Assembly (NCBI RefSeq): GCF_001956585.1
Contig: NZ_MSRR01000005.1
Location: forward strand, 1 to 46,373
DNA from: Actinomyces naeslundii
GTDB taxonomy: Bacteria > Actinomycetota > Actinomycetes > Actinomycetales > Actinomycetaceae
DNA length: 46,373 bases
Reading direction: 5' to 3'
Below are positions 30,091 through 37,832 of the stretch, one piece after another. Each line of letters opens with the position of its first letter. Position 1 is the first letter of the stretch. The notes beneath the pieces were generated by a model, which did no database searches, had not been told where the DNA came from, and saw only the letters and a program-made list of their open reading frames with translations. The position numbers and the translations under genes were made by a program.

Positions 30091-31086
30091 GTGGATCTTG
30101 ATGCCTTCGTTGCAGCGCACCGTGATCAGTGGGAACGCCTCGACGTCCTTGTGTCGCGTCGTCACCTCAGCGGCGCTGAGACCGACGAGCTCGTGGCTCT
30201 CTACCGCACCTGCGCCCGTCACCTGTCGCGGGTGCGCTCGGCGGCGCCGGATCCGCAGATGATCGCCGAGCTGTCCTCCCGAGTGGCGACGGCCCGCGGC
30301 CGTCTGACCGGGACCCGTGAGGTTCGGACTCATGCGGTGCGTCGGTTCGTGCTTGAGTCCGTGCCGGCGGCTCTCTACCGGATCCGTTGGTGGACTTGCG
30401 GGGTCATGGTTGCTGAGATCGCTCTGGCGCTCGTGGTGGGGGTGTGGACCCTGCACAGCCCGGAGGCCATGGCCGCACTGGGGAGTCCCGAGAAGCTGGA
30501 CGAGTACGCTCATGAGGCCTTCGAGTCCTACTACTCCACTTACTCCGCCCCTGACTTCGCCGCCCAGGTATGGACCAACAACGCCCGGATTGCGGCGATC
30601 TGCGTAGCCAGTGGAATCACGGGGATTCTGCCGCTCTACATGCTCTATGCCAACGCCGTCGCCGTCGGGCGGGCCGGGGCGATCATGGCCGACCACGACA
30701 TGCTCGGGGTGTTCTTCTCGCTCATCTCGCCTCATGGGCTGCTGGAGCTGACCTGCATCTTCATCGCTGGTGCTGCCGGCCTCAAGCTGTTCTGGACCAT
30801 GCTGGTCCCCGGGCCTCGCAGCCGCTCGGCGGCGCTGGCAACGGAGGGCCGCGCCCTCATCACGGTCGCTGTCGCCCTGACCGCCGCCCTGGCCGTCGCC
30901 GGTTTCATCGAGGCCTTCGTGACCCCGGCTCCCATTCCCTGGCCGGTCAAGATCACCATCGGAGCCGGTGCCTTGGCACTGTTGTGGGCCTACACCCTGA
31001 TCCTGGGACGCTCCGCCGTCCAGGCAGGAGCTACGGGAGACCTCGAGGAGGATGAGGCCGGTTACGTCCAGCCAGAGGTCGGCTGA
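30091..31086 (+). CDS. SpoIIM-type (DUF95) membrane protein (331 aa)
   Basis: The N-terminal cytosolic part, MDLDAFVAAHRDQWERLDVL with LYRTCARHLSRVRSAAPD, is the usual start of actinobacterial SpoIIM-like proteins. Five or so membrane segments follow; FFSLISPHGLLELTCIFIAG is the most conserved part of the family (PHGxxELxxIxIAGxAG). The C-terminus is acidic. In Bacillus SpoIIM is part of a peptidoglycan-remodelling complex during engulfment; in non-sporulating actinobacteria the role is not known. It is convergent with DUF58 (29 bp) and divergent from RDD. GTG 30091 lies next to the RDD ribosome site, and no ribosome site of its own is visible. Confidence 0.88.
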   Translation: MDLDAFVAAHRDQWERLDVLVSRRHLSGAETDELVALYRTCARHLSRVRSAAPDPQMIAELSSRVATARGRLTGTREVRTHAVRRFVLESVPAALYRIRWWTCGVMVAEIALALVVGVWTLHSPEAMAALGSPEKLDEYAHEAFESYYSTYSAPDFAAQVWTNNARIAAICVASGITGILPLYMLYANAVAVGRAGAIMADHDMLGVFFSLISPHGLLELTCIFIAGAAGLKLFWTMLVPGPRSRSAALATEGRALITVAVALTAALAVAGFIEAFVTPAPIPWPVKITIGAGALALLWAYTLILGRSAVQAGATGDLEEDEAGYVQPEVG

Positions 31087-31115
31087 CCGGTGCGCCGCGG
31101 GAGAGTGTCCCAGCA

Positions 31116-32408
31116 TCACAGCCGCCCCGCTGCCTTGAGGTCCAGGTAGCAGTCGGCCAGAGCCGGGGCGATTCCCTGGTCCGGGGCCTCAACGACCTCG
31201 ACTCCGCCGCGGCGCAGGCGGCGGCGCACGGCGTCGAGCTCCACGAGGTCCTTCTCCGCGGATGCGGCCACGTACACGGAGTCGGCGTCATCGCGCGCGG
31301 CCCGCAGATCCTCCAGCTCCGGGTCCAGGGCTGAGGCGAGAACGACCGTGTGGTCATGGGCCAGTGACGTCAGTGTTCGGAGCATCGGCGCATCTCCTCC
31401 GCTGCCGTCCAGAGCGGAGATGACGACCACCAGGGCACGCTGCGAGAGGGACGTGCGCACCCGGGAGGCCAGGAGGGGCCAGTCGAGCTCGGTCAGGCGC
31501 GGCTCCACATCCGTCAGGTGCTCAGCCAGTGCCGTCATGAGCACCGGTCCGCTACTGCCCCGCACCTGGGCGCGCATCGCGTCGTCCATGGCCAGGACAT
31601 CGACCCGGTCTCCAGCGCGTGAGGCCAGGGCGGCCAGCAGCAGGGTCGCCTCGATCTGGGCGTCGAGACGGGGGGCGTCGCCCAGTCGAGCCGCAGACAA
31701 CCGTCCCGAGTCGATGACGATGAGGACGCGCCGGTCACGCTCGGGACGCCAGGTACGCACCAGGACCTCGCCCCGGCGCGCGGTGGAACGCCAGTCGATG
31801 GATCGTACGTCATCGCCGACGACGTACTCGCGCAGGGAGTCGAACTCGGTTCCCTCGCCGCGCACCATGACCGCGCTGCGCCCGTCCATCTCCCGCAGCC
31901 GGGCCAGACGCGAGGGCAGATGACGGCGAGAGCGGAAGGCCGGCAGGACCCGGACGGTGGCTGGAACGTCGAGGGAGGCCTGCCGCCCCGCGATGCCCAG
32001 AGGGCCCATCACCCTGACGGTCAGCGGACCCGCGTTGCGCTCTCCCCGGCGTTGAGGCGTCAGCACTGTGGAATGACGGCGCCGCTGAGCCGGCGGGATG
32101 GTCATGCTCCCGCGCTCGTGGGCCGCTCCAGCGCTCGGGGGCCAGGCATCACGCAACAGGAGCCGGACTGTGCGCCGGCCGGTGTTGGCCAGCGTCAGTG
32201 TCGAGGTGATCGACTCACCCAGCCGCACTCCGTGGCCCACTGCCCGCGAGGCCCTCAGCAGGCGGGGTGAGGGCGCGTAGACGACGTCGATCACGACGAG
32301 GACCAGGACCACGCCGGCCCAGGCCAGCACGGCTGCCGGGCGCGGTGCGATGAAGGCCAGGATGATCCCCGGGAGCAGCGCCCACACGGCGCGCATCGTC
32401 AGGAACAT
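31116..32408 (-). CDS. DUF58 domain protein (430 aa)
   Basis: Two N-terminal membrane segments (about 1-45), a beta-rich region with STLTLANTGRRTVRLLLRD, then the DUF58 core: GEGTEFDSLREYVVGDDVRS, IDWRSTARRGEVLVRTWRPE, VLIVIDSGRLSA. The last is a von Willebrand A-like strand in which the MIDAS motif is only partly kept (D-x-S). DUF58 proteins work with MoxR ATPases, which are thought to insert cofactors or remodel envelope complexes. It lies downstream of moxR (65 bp), probably the last gene of the minus-strand operon starting near 36858. Confidence 0.88.
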   Translation of the reverse strand: MFLTMRAVWALLPGIILAFIAPRPAAVLAWAGVVLVLVVIDVVYAPSPRLLRASRAVGHGVRLGESITSTLTLANTGRRTVRLLLRDAWPPSAGAAHERGSMTIPPAQRRRHSTVLTPQRRGERNAGPLTVRVMGPLGIAGRQASLDVPATVRVLPAFRSRRHLPSRLARLREMDGRSAVMVRGEGTEFDSLREYVVGDDVRSIDWRSTARRGEVLVRTWRPERDRRVLIVIDSGRLSAARLGDAPRLDAQIEATLLLAALASRAGDRVDVLAMDDAMRAQVRGSSGPVLMTALAEHLTDVEPRLTELDWPLLASRVRTSLSQRALVVVISALDGSGGDAPMLRTLTSLAHDHTVVLASALDPELEDLRAARDDADSVYVAASAEKDLVELDAVRRRLRRGGVEVVEAPDQGIAPALADCYLDLKAAGRL

Positions 32409-32473
32409 GCCACTCCTGTCGTGAGTCGGTCAGATGATCGGTTACGTGTTCTGTGGTGTCGCAGGCCGGGACC

Positions 32474-33568
32474 TCAGCGCGGTACCGGCACGCTCCTGAG
32501 CACGGACTCGATGACGGACTGAGCGGTGATGCCCTCCATCTCGGCCTCTGCGCGCAGCTGGATGCGGTGGCGCAGCGTCGGCAGGGCCAAGGCCTTGATG
32601 TCGTCGGGGGTCACGAAGGACCTCCCGGCCAGCCATGCCCAGGCCCGTGATGCGGCCAGGAGCGCGGTGGCGCCACGGGGCGAGACCCCCAGTGACACCG
32701 AAGGCATGGAGCGGGTGGCACGTACGAGGTCGACCGCGTAGGCCAGAACCTCCGGGGTGACTCCGACGGTGCTCACCTGGGTGCGTGCCAGGGCCAGGTC
32801 CTGGGCTCCGGCCACCGCCTGTAGTCCCGCCGAGAGCAGATTTCGTGGATCGAAGCCCGAAGCGTGCCGGGAGAGAACCTCGATCTCTTGAGCCCGCTCG
32901 GGCAGGGGCAGTACCAGCTTGAGCAGGAAGCGGTCCAGCTGGGCCTCCGGCAGCGGGTAGGTCCCCTCGTACTCCACCGGGTTCTGGGTGGCGATCACCA
33001 TGAAGGGATCGGGCAGCGCGCGGGGCTCACCGTCAACCGAGACCTGGCGCTCCTCCATGGCCTCCAGCAGGGCCGACTGCGTCTTGGGAGGGGTACGGTT
33101 GATCTCGTCGGCCAGGAGCAGGTTGGTGAAGACCGGTCCGGCGCGGAAGGAGAACTGCGCGCTGCGGGAGTCGTAGATGAGAGAGCCGGTGACGTCACCT
33201 GGCATGAGGTCGGGTGTGAACTGGATGCGCTTGGTCTCCACGTCCAGGGCGGTGGCCAGCGATCGCACCAGCAGGGTCTTGGCGACTCCGGGGACCCCCT
33301 CGAGCAGGACGTGCCCACCGGCGAGCAGGGCGATGACCAGTCCGGTGACTGCGGCCTCCTGACCGACGACGGCCTTGCTCACCTCGCTGCGCACGGCCAC
33401 CAGTCGCCGGCGCGGGTCGTTGCCCGCGTCCGTCTGGGCGGTCGGCTGGGCAATGCCACTGGTACCCGGGGTGCTCGGTGCCTGCTGGGCGGATGGCGGG
33501 TGGGGATCACCATTGCCCGGGCCGACGGCGCTCGGGTCGTGGATGGGATCGGTGCTGTCCGTGCTCAT
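32474..33568 (-). CDS. moxR: MoxR-type AAA ATPase (364 aa)
   Basis: After a ~45-residue disordered Pro/Gly/Thr-rich N-terminus comes an AAA domain: LLEGVPGVAKTLLVRSLA (Walker A GVPGVAKT), LLADEINRTPPKTQSALLEA (Walker B and sensor area), MEERQVSVDG, and FMVIATQNPVEYEGTYPLPE with LDRF after it. The C-terminal lid has GVSPRGATALLAASRAWAWL. These are signature MoxR features. MoxR ATPases act as chaperone-like partners of VWA/DUF58 proteins. The start overlaps the stop of DUF4350 by 4 bp, so it is translationally coupled in the minus-strand operon. Confidence 0.94.
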   Translation of the reverse strand: MSTDSTDPIHDPSAVGPGNGDPHPPSAQQAPSTPGTSGIAQPTAQTDAGNDPRRRLVAVRSEVSKAVVGQEAAVTGLVIALLAGGHVLLEGVPGVAKTLLVRSLATALDVETKRIQFTPDLMPGDVTGSLIYDSRSAQFSFRAGPVFTNLLLADEINRTPPKTQSALLEAMEERQVSVDGEPRALPDPFMVIATQNPVEYEGTYPLPEAQLDRFLLKLVLPLPERAQEIEVLSRHASGFDPRNLLSAGLQAVAGAQDLALARTQVSTVGVTPEVLAYAVDLVRATRSMPSVSLGVSPRGATALLAASRAWAWLAGRSFVTPDDIKALALPTLRHRIQLRAEAEMEGITAQSVIESVLRSVPVPR

Positions 33569-34785
33569 GCGGAGTGAACCTCGCTCTCGAGTTGGTCAAG
33601 CTGAACGGCCAGGGTGGCCAGGGCCCGGTCACTGCTCGGCGGCGGACCGTAGAGAAGGGCGTCCACCGTGGCCGGGACAATGCCGGAGGCCTGGGCGACA
33701 GCGGCTATCACGTCGCCGCGCGAGGCCCCGGGGGGCAGACCCAGGGCTGCCCCTAGACGCAGTGCGGTTCCCGAGCGCAGGGCCTCGGCCGCCCGGGGGC
33801 GGTCCGAGCCCTGGCGGTACAGGCTCCCGCGCGCAACGGTGGTCTCGGTGGAGCGCACGACGACGGGCAGGTCCTCACTCATGATGCGGCCGAAGCGACG
33901 GCCCTGGACGATGGCCAGGGCGCCGGCCATGACGACGAGCTGGAGGACGAGGACCGGTAGCCAGACGGGCGTGGTCTGGGAGTTCCACACGGTGGGGGTC
34001 TCAAGGTGCTGTCCGTCCAGCCACAGGACACGGTCGTGGTGGCCCAGCGCGCGCACGGCCAGGGCCGCATGGCCCTCCTGAGTCAGGTGCGCGTTGGTGA
34101 CTGGCGCGGCGTCGGGCAGAACGCGCAGCGTGGCGCCGCTGGTCAGAGTGTCGCTGGCATAGGCGTAACGGTCCTCGCCCACGGGGAAGCAACCGATGGC
34201 GTCGGTGTCGCCCTCGAGCGACACCGAGGCGTGCGCTCCGGCCAGGCTCCGGGCGGCTTGGGTATCGGCGTCGGCACACTGTGCGGTCAGGCTCGTGGAC
34301 CCAGGAGATGCGGAGCCCTTGGCAGTCATGTCCGTCAGCCCCGTCAGTGCGTCGCTGCCGCCTTTGGCGCCAACGACGACGACGTCCCCGCCCGCACGGG
34401 CCAGGGCCTGCTTGTCCTCCTGGCTGAGATGGTCGGCGTTGACCACGGCAATGGTGGCTCCGCTCCGACTCGCATCCAGCGCCTCGGAGACGTTGCCCGC
34501 CTGGCTCACGGAGATGCCCTCCTGGCGCAGCAGCTCGGCAGCGGCCATCGTCCCTGAGCCCTTGGGATTGTCGATCGCCAGCGGAGTGTCGGAGGTGACG
34601 GGCGTGGTCCACAGGGCGATAAGGGTGGGGATGAGCATGAGGGCCAGGGCGATGGCGACCGGGCGCCACCGGCGCCACCTTTGTGACCAGCGCGGATTCG
34701 TCACCTGGTCACCGGTGGTATCCGTCTGAGAGGGGCCCTGTGGAGAGTGCGCTGTCGGCGCAGACGTGTTCGTGGATGTGCTCAT
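33565..34785 (-). CDS. DUF4350 domain membrane protein (406 aa)
   Basis: One membrane segment near residues 43-62 after a charged leader (RRWRPVAIALALMLIPTLIA). Next is the DUF4350 domain: SDTPLAIDNPKGSGTMAAAE, LLRQEGISV, ALARAGGDVVVVG (GATase-like alpha/beta pattern). A second membrane segment is at VWLPVLVLQLVVMAGALAIV (~275-295), followed by a cytosolic tail with VVRSTETTVARGSLYRQG. It is predicted to hold an extracytoplasmic sensor-like domain between two membrane helices. Both gene ends overlap neighbours by 4 bp (DUF4129 upstream, moxR downstream). Role unknown beyond the MoxR-linked envelope cluster. Confidence 0.85.
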   Translation of the reverse strand: MSTSTNTSAPTAHSPQGPSQTDTTGDQVTNPRWSQRWRRWRPVAIALALMLIPTLIALWTTPVTSDTPLAIDNPKGSGTMAAAELLRQEGISVSQAGNVSEALDASRSGATIAVVNADHLSQEDKQALARAGGDVVVVGAKGGSDALTGLTDMTAKGSASPGSTSLTAQCADADTQAARSLAGAHASVSLEGDTDAIGCFPVGEDRYAYASDTLTSGATLRVLPDAAPVTNAHLTQEGHAALAVRALGHHDRVLWLDGQHLETPTVWNSQTTPVWLPVLVLQLVVMAGALAIVQGRRFGRIMSEDLPVVVRSTETTVARGSLYRQGSDRPRAAEALRSGTALRLGAALGLPPGASRGDVIAAVAQASGIVPATVDALLYGPPPSSDRALATLAVQLDQLESEVHSA

Positions 34786-35471
34786 GCTGGTGCCCCCGGG
34801 GCCATGGCCGAGGTCGTGACGAGGGGCTGGTGATGCTTGGAGGGCAGCGTCGTCCTGGCAACCTGGTCGGCCAGTGCTCGCATCTGCTCGTCCTGGGACT
34901 GGGTTGAGACCACGTGACCATAGAGAACGGCGTCGAACAGGTGCGCCGCATCGTACAGAGGGGGCACGACCTGGTGATCGCCGAGGGCGTGATGCGTCAG
35001 GGTTGCGGCCTCCAGGGCTGTCATACCTGGGTACTCGTCGATGATCCCGCGTTCATCGAGGGAGCGGATGATGGCGCGGAAGCGCTCGACGACGGCGGTG
35101 GCGAAGTCGGCTTGTGCGGCCGCCTCATCCGCCGCCCGGGTCAGGGTAACGGCGTCGCGGTCGTCGGTGAGCACCGACAGCGACGGCTTCACGACCCGAC
35201 GCGCTGAGGAGATCCTGGTCAGCAGGAGGATCAGCAGTGCGATGCCGACGGCGATGACGATGACGACGATGACCGTCGATACCCAGGAGGGGACCCCGGG
35301 GACCATGCTACCGGTGTCGATATGATCGAAGATCCATCTCCAGATCCGGTCCCACAGGTCGGGCTTCTCGTGGTAGATCTGACGGGAGAGCTCTTTCTTC
35401 GCGGCTCGCCGAGCCTCATCGGCGTCGGGGGTCGCGGGGGCCTTGAGACTGATCGTACTGAGGCTGACCAC
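34782..35471 (-). CDS. DUF4129 domain protein (229 aa)
   Basis: A membrane segment near residues 72-95 (STVIVVIVIAVGIALLILLL) follows an Ala/Lys/Arg-rich helix with RIWRWIFDHID. The C-terminal DUF4129 domain has AAAQADFATAVVERFRAIIR, LDERGIIDEYPGMTALEAA and LFDAVLYGHV, typical of the short form without a transglutaminase domain. I use GTG 35471, 8 bp after the upstream stop; the frame is open back to 35639 but overlaps the upstream gene and is Ser/Pro-rich and unlike the family. Its stop overlaps the DUF4350 start. Part of the MoxR-linked operon. Confidence 0.82.
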   Translation of the reverse strand: MVSLSTISLKAPATPDADEARRAAKKELSRQIYHEKPDLWDRIWRWIFDHIDTGSMVPGVPSWVSTVIVVIVIAVGIALLILLLTRISSARRVVKPSLSVLTDDRDAVTLTRAADEAAAQADFATAVVERFRAIIRSLDERGIIDEYPGMTALEAATLTHHALGDHQVVPPLYDAAHLFDAVLYGHVVSTQSQDEQMRALADQVARTTLPSKHHQPLVTTSAMAPGAPA

Positions 35472-35478
35472 AGGCGGC

Positions 35479-36858
35479 TCACACTCCGGCGGCGCGCCGC
35501 AGCTCCACGTCCAGGCCCTCGGAGCGCATCCGCAGGTCGGTGTAGATGAGGGCGTTGACAGCGGAGTCGAAGGGAAGCGTGGCGGCGGTGACGATGTTGC
35601 CGAGCAGAACCGACATGCCCAGGGCGAGGATCTGGGCACTCGGTGCCGCAGCGGTGAGCACCCCGGCCAGCATGCTTATCGGAGTTGTCACTATCGCGCT
35701 GGCGAAGCTCATGATGAGGAAGGAGAGGATCTGAATCCCCACGACCCTCCAGAAGTAGCCGCGGGTCAGGGCCCACGAGCGAGAGATCCCCTCGAAGACA
35801 CCGACGTTCTCCAGAATGAGTGCCGCCGGGGCCAGGCTCAGCTTGCAGTACAGGGCGAACATCCCCAGGCCGACAAGCGCCACGAGAACGAGGAGCCCCA
35901 GGATCGTCAGAAGGATGGTTCCTACAGCGTCGTCGGGAGAGGCGCTATCGACGAGGTCGGGGATGCGGAGACCGAGGAAGAGGGCGAGAAAGACCCCGAT
36001 GGCTGCCGCCAAGACGGCAATGAAGATGAGCTGGATGATGACTGCCTGGCCGATGAGTGCCCACACGCGCGGCTTGGTCCGTTGCCACACGTCGCTCAGG
36101 GATGCCTTGCGACCCAGGATGGTGCGTGAGACGGTCACGATGAGCAGACCGGTGAGAATCGAGGAGGCGAACATCGTCAAGATGCTGTTGACACCGGACT
36201 GGGCGTAGAGGCCGAACAAGGACGACCACTGCTTCTCCAGGTCGGTCGTGTCGGGTTGGCTGGTGGAGGAGGAGAAGGGCGAGGAAGCGCCAAGCCGGTC
36301 GAAGAAGTAGGTGGTACCCAAGGCAGAGATGATGCCGAGGATCGTCATCACTACCAGCGAGGGGATGAACATCGCCTTGGGATTGGCGCGCAGGGACTCG
36401 AAGGAGCCTCCGAGGATCTCCCCGATGGACAGCGGCCGCAGCGGGATGATTGACGGCTTGGGCGCCAGGACCGACGCGTAGCCCCCGTATCCCGGGGCTC
36501 CGTAGGCGCCTGGGCCTGCTGGGCCACCGGGAGGAGGATAGCCGGTACCGGCAGGACCCTGGCCGCCGTACGCCCCGTAACCCGGCTGACCGCCAGGGGT
36601 GTTGGGAGGGTAGCCGGGAGGTGGACCGGGCTGACCGACCGGAGGCGTCTGGTAGTTGCCGTAGCCGGGGTACGGGGATCCCTGTGGCGAGCCCTGTGAC
36701 GGGTAGGGGAAGGGAGAGGTGCCTGTGAACGCTCCTGCGTCGGGGGCCTGCCATCCGTCCTGGTCGCCTCCAACGAAACCGTTTCCTGAGGCGGCAGGAG
36801 CCTCGCGGCTCGGGTCTCCGCCCGGATTGAGGCCGTCGGGGTGGGGGTCGGTGCTCAT
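35479..36858 (-). CDS. PGY-rich membrane protein, glycerophosphodiester-phosphodiesterase membrane-domain type (459 aa)
   Basis: The first ~125 residues are low-complexity, rich in Pro, Gly, Tyr, Gln and Ala (repeated PGY/GYGG units), probably disordered and cytosolic. PSIIPLRPLSIGEILGGSFE, the lead-in to this membrane-domain family, follows, then about six hydrophobic segments, including a long one with GLLIVTVSRTILGRKASL and later LVLVALVGLGMFALYCKLSL. No phosphodiesterase active site is present; only the membrane part resembles that family. It heads the minus-strand operon with DUF4129, DUF4350, moxR and DUF58, and is divergent from mtrA. GGGAG just before ATG 36858 supports the start. Confidence 0.75.
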   Translation of the reverse strand: MSTDPHPDGLNPGGDPSREAPAASGNGFVGGDQDGWQAPDAGAFTGTSPFPYPSQGSPQGSPYPGYGNYQTPPVGQPGPPPGYPPNTPGGQPGYGAYGGQGPAGTGYPPPGGPAGPGAYGAPGYGGYASVLAPKPSIIPLRPLSIGEILGGSFESLRANPKAMFIPSLVVMTILGIISALGTTYFFDRLGASSPFSSSTSQPDTTDLEKQWSSLFGLYAQSGVNSILTMFASSILTGLLIVTVSRTILGRKASLSDVWQRTKPRVWALIGQAVIIQLIFIAVLAAAIGVFLALFLGLRIPDLVDSASPDDAVGTILLTILGLLVLVALVGLGMFALYCKLSLAPAALILENVGVFEGISRSWALTRGYFWRVVGIQILSFLIMSFASAIVTTPISMLAGVLTAAAPSAQILALGMSVLLGNIVTAATLPFDSAVNALIYTDLRMRSEGLDVELRRAAGV

Positions 36859-37126
36859 GCTCCCATGCTGTCACGCCTTCCCGTTGCTGCGCTCTCCCCC
36901 TGGAGGAGGAAATCTCGGCGCAGGGCCGTCGGCGGCCTTGTGAGGGCGCCCGGGCGGCGCCACGAAGGTCACGGTTTGGACGCAATATTCCTGGCTCGCG
37001 TGTGTGCTTGCGTTACTTTTTTCCCGGAACTGAAGGGAATCTCTTAAATCCCTGAAGAAATTGTGAACGTCGTCTCGGTGGCTCAGATGTCCCTTGGGAC
37101 ATGGGGCTCATGCCAAGATACGGGCT
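36859..37126. promoter_or_regulatory. Divergent control region of mtrA and the membrane operon
   Basis: 268 bp without genes, A+T-richer in its right half. TTCCC (37021-37025) and GGGAA (37035-37039) form a 5-bp dyad; CTGAAG occurs twice 22 bp apart (from 37030 and 37052). TTCCCG and TTAAAT (37044-37049) are 17 bp apart as a weak promoter candidate for mtrA. A GTTAC half-site in this tract is in the inverse sense of GTAAC-like MtrA half-sites. Confidence 0.4.
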
Positions 37127-37807
37127 ATGAGCACGCGCATTCTGGTCGTCGACGACGATGCATCCCTGGCCGAGATGATCGGCATCATGCTGGAGTCGGA
37201 GAGCTACACGCCCACCCTTTGTCATGACGGAGCCAAGGCCCTGGACGCCTTCCATGAGGTCAACCCCGACCTCGTCCTCCTCGACCTCATGCTGCCGGGG
37301 CTCGACGGCGTCGAGATCTGCAGGCTCATCCGTTCAGAGTCCGACGTGCCGATCATTATGCTGACCGCGCGGACCGACACCCAGGACGTCGTTGCCGGTC
37401 TGGAGGCCGGGGCTGACGACTACGTGACCAAGCCCTTCAAGTCCAAGGAGCTGCTGGCCCGCGTCTCGACCCGTTTGCGCCGTACCAACCCCGGGGCGGC
37501 CGAGCACGTGCGCGCCGGTGACCTCGACATCGACGTCGCCGGTCACCAGGTCAAGCGCGGCGACTCGGTCATCGCCCTGACTCCGCTGGAGTTCGAGCTG
37601 CTGGTCACTCTGGCTCGCTCGCCGTGGAAGGTCTTCACCCGCGAGGAGCTGCTCAGCCAGGTGTGGGGCTACCAGCACCCGGCCGATACCCGCCTGGTCA
37701 ACGTTCACGTCCAGCGCCTGCGGGCCAAGATCGAGAAGGACCCCGAGCGTCCCTCGATCGTGGTGACGGTGCGCGGTGTCGGCTACAGGGTCGGCGAATC
37801 CGCGTGA
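37127..37807 (+). CDS. mtrA: Response regulator MtrA (226 aa)
   Basis: OmpR/PhoB-type regulator. The receiver has ILVVDDDASLAEMIGIML, the acidic pocket D9-D11, phosphorylated Asp53 in LVLLDLMLPG, IIMLTARTD and DDYVTKPFKSKELLAR with the switch Lys. The winged-helix output domain has LTPLEFELLVTLARSPWKVF and VNVHVQRLRAKIEKDPE, then VRGVGYRVG. The order mtrA-mtrB-lpqB and the sequence match the conserved actinobacterial system controlling cell wall turnover and division. The start at ATG 37127 gives the standard length; the frame is open to 37094. mtrB follows after 25 bp. Confidence 0.96.
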   Translation: MSTRILVVDDDASLAEMIGIMLESESYTPTLCHDGAKALDAFHEVNPDLVLLDLMLPGLDGVEICRLIRSESDVPIIMLTARTDTQDVVAGLEAGADDYVTKPFKSKELLARVSTRLRRTNPGAAEHVRAGDLDIDVAGHQVKRGDSVIALTPLEFELLVTLARSPWKVFTREELLSQVWGYQHPADTRLVNVHVQRLRAKIEKDPERPSIVVTVRGVGYRVGESA

Positions 37808-37832
37808 GCGACGGCGCATCGGGCGCCCTACA

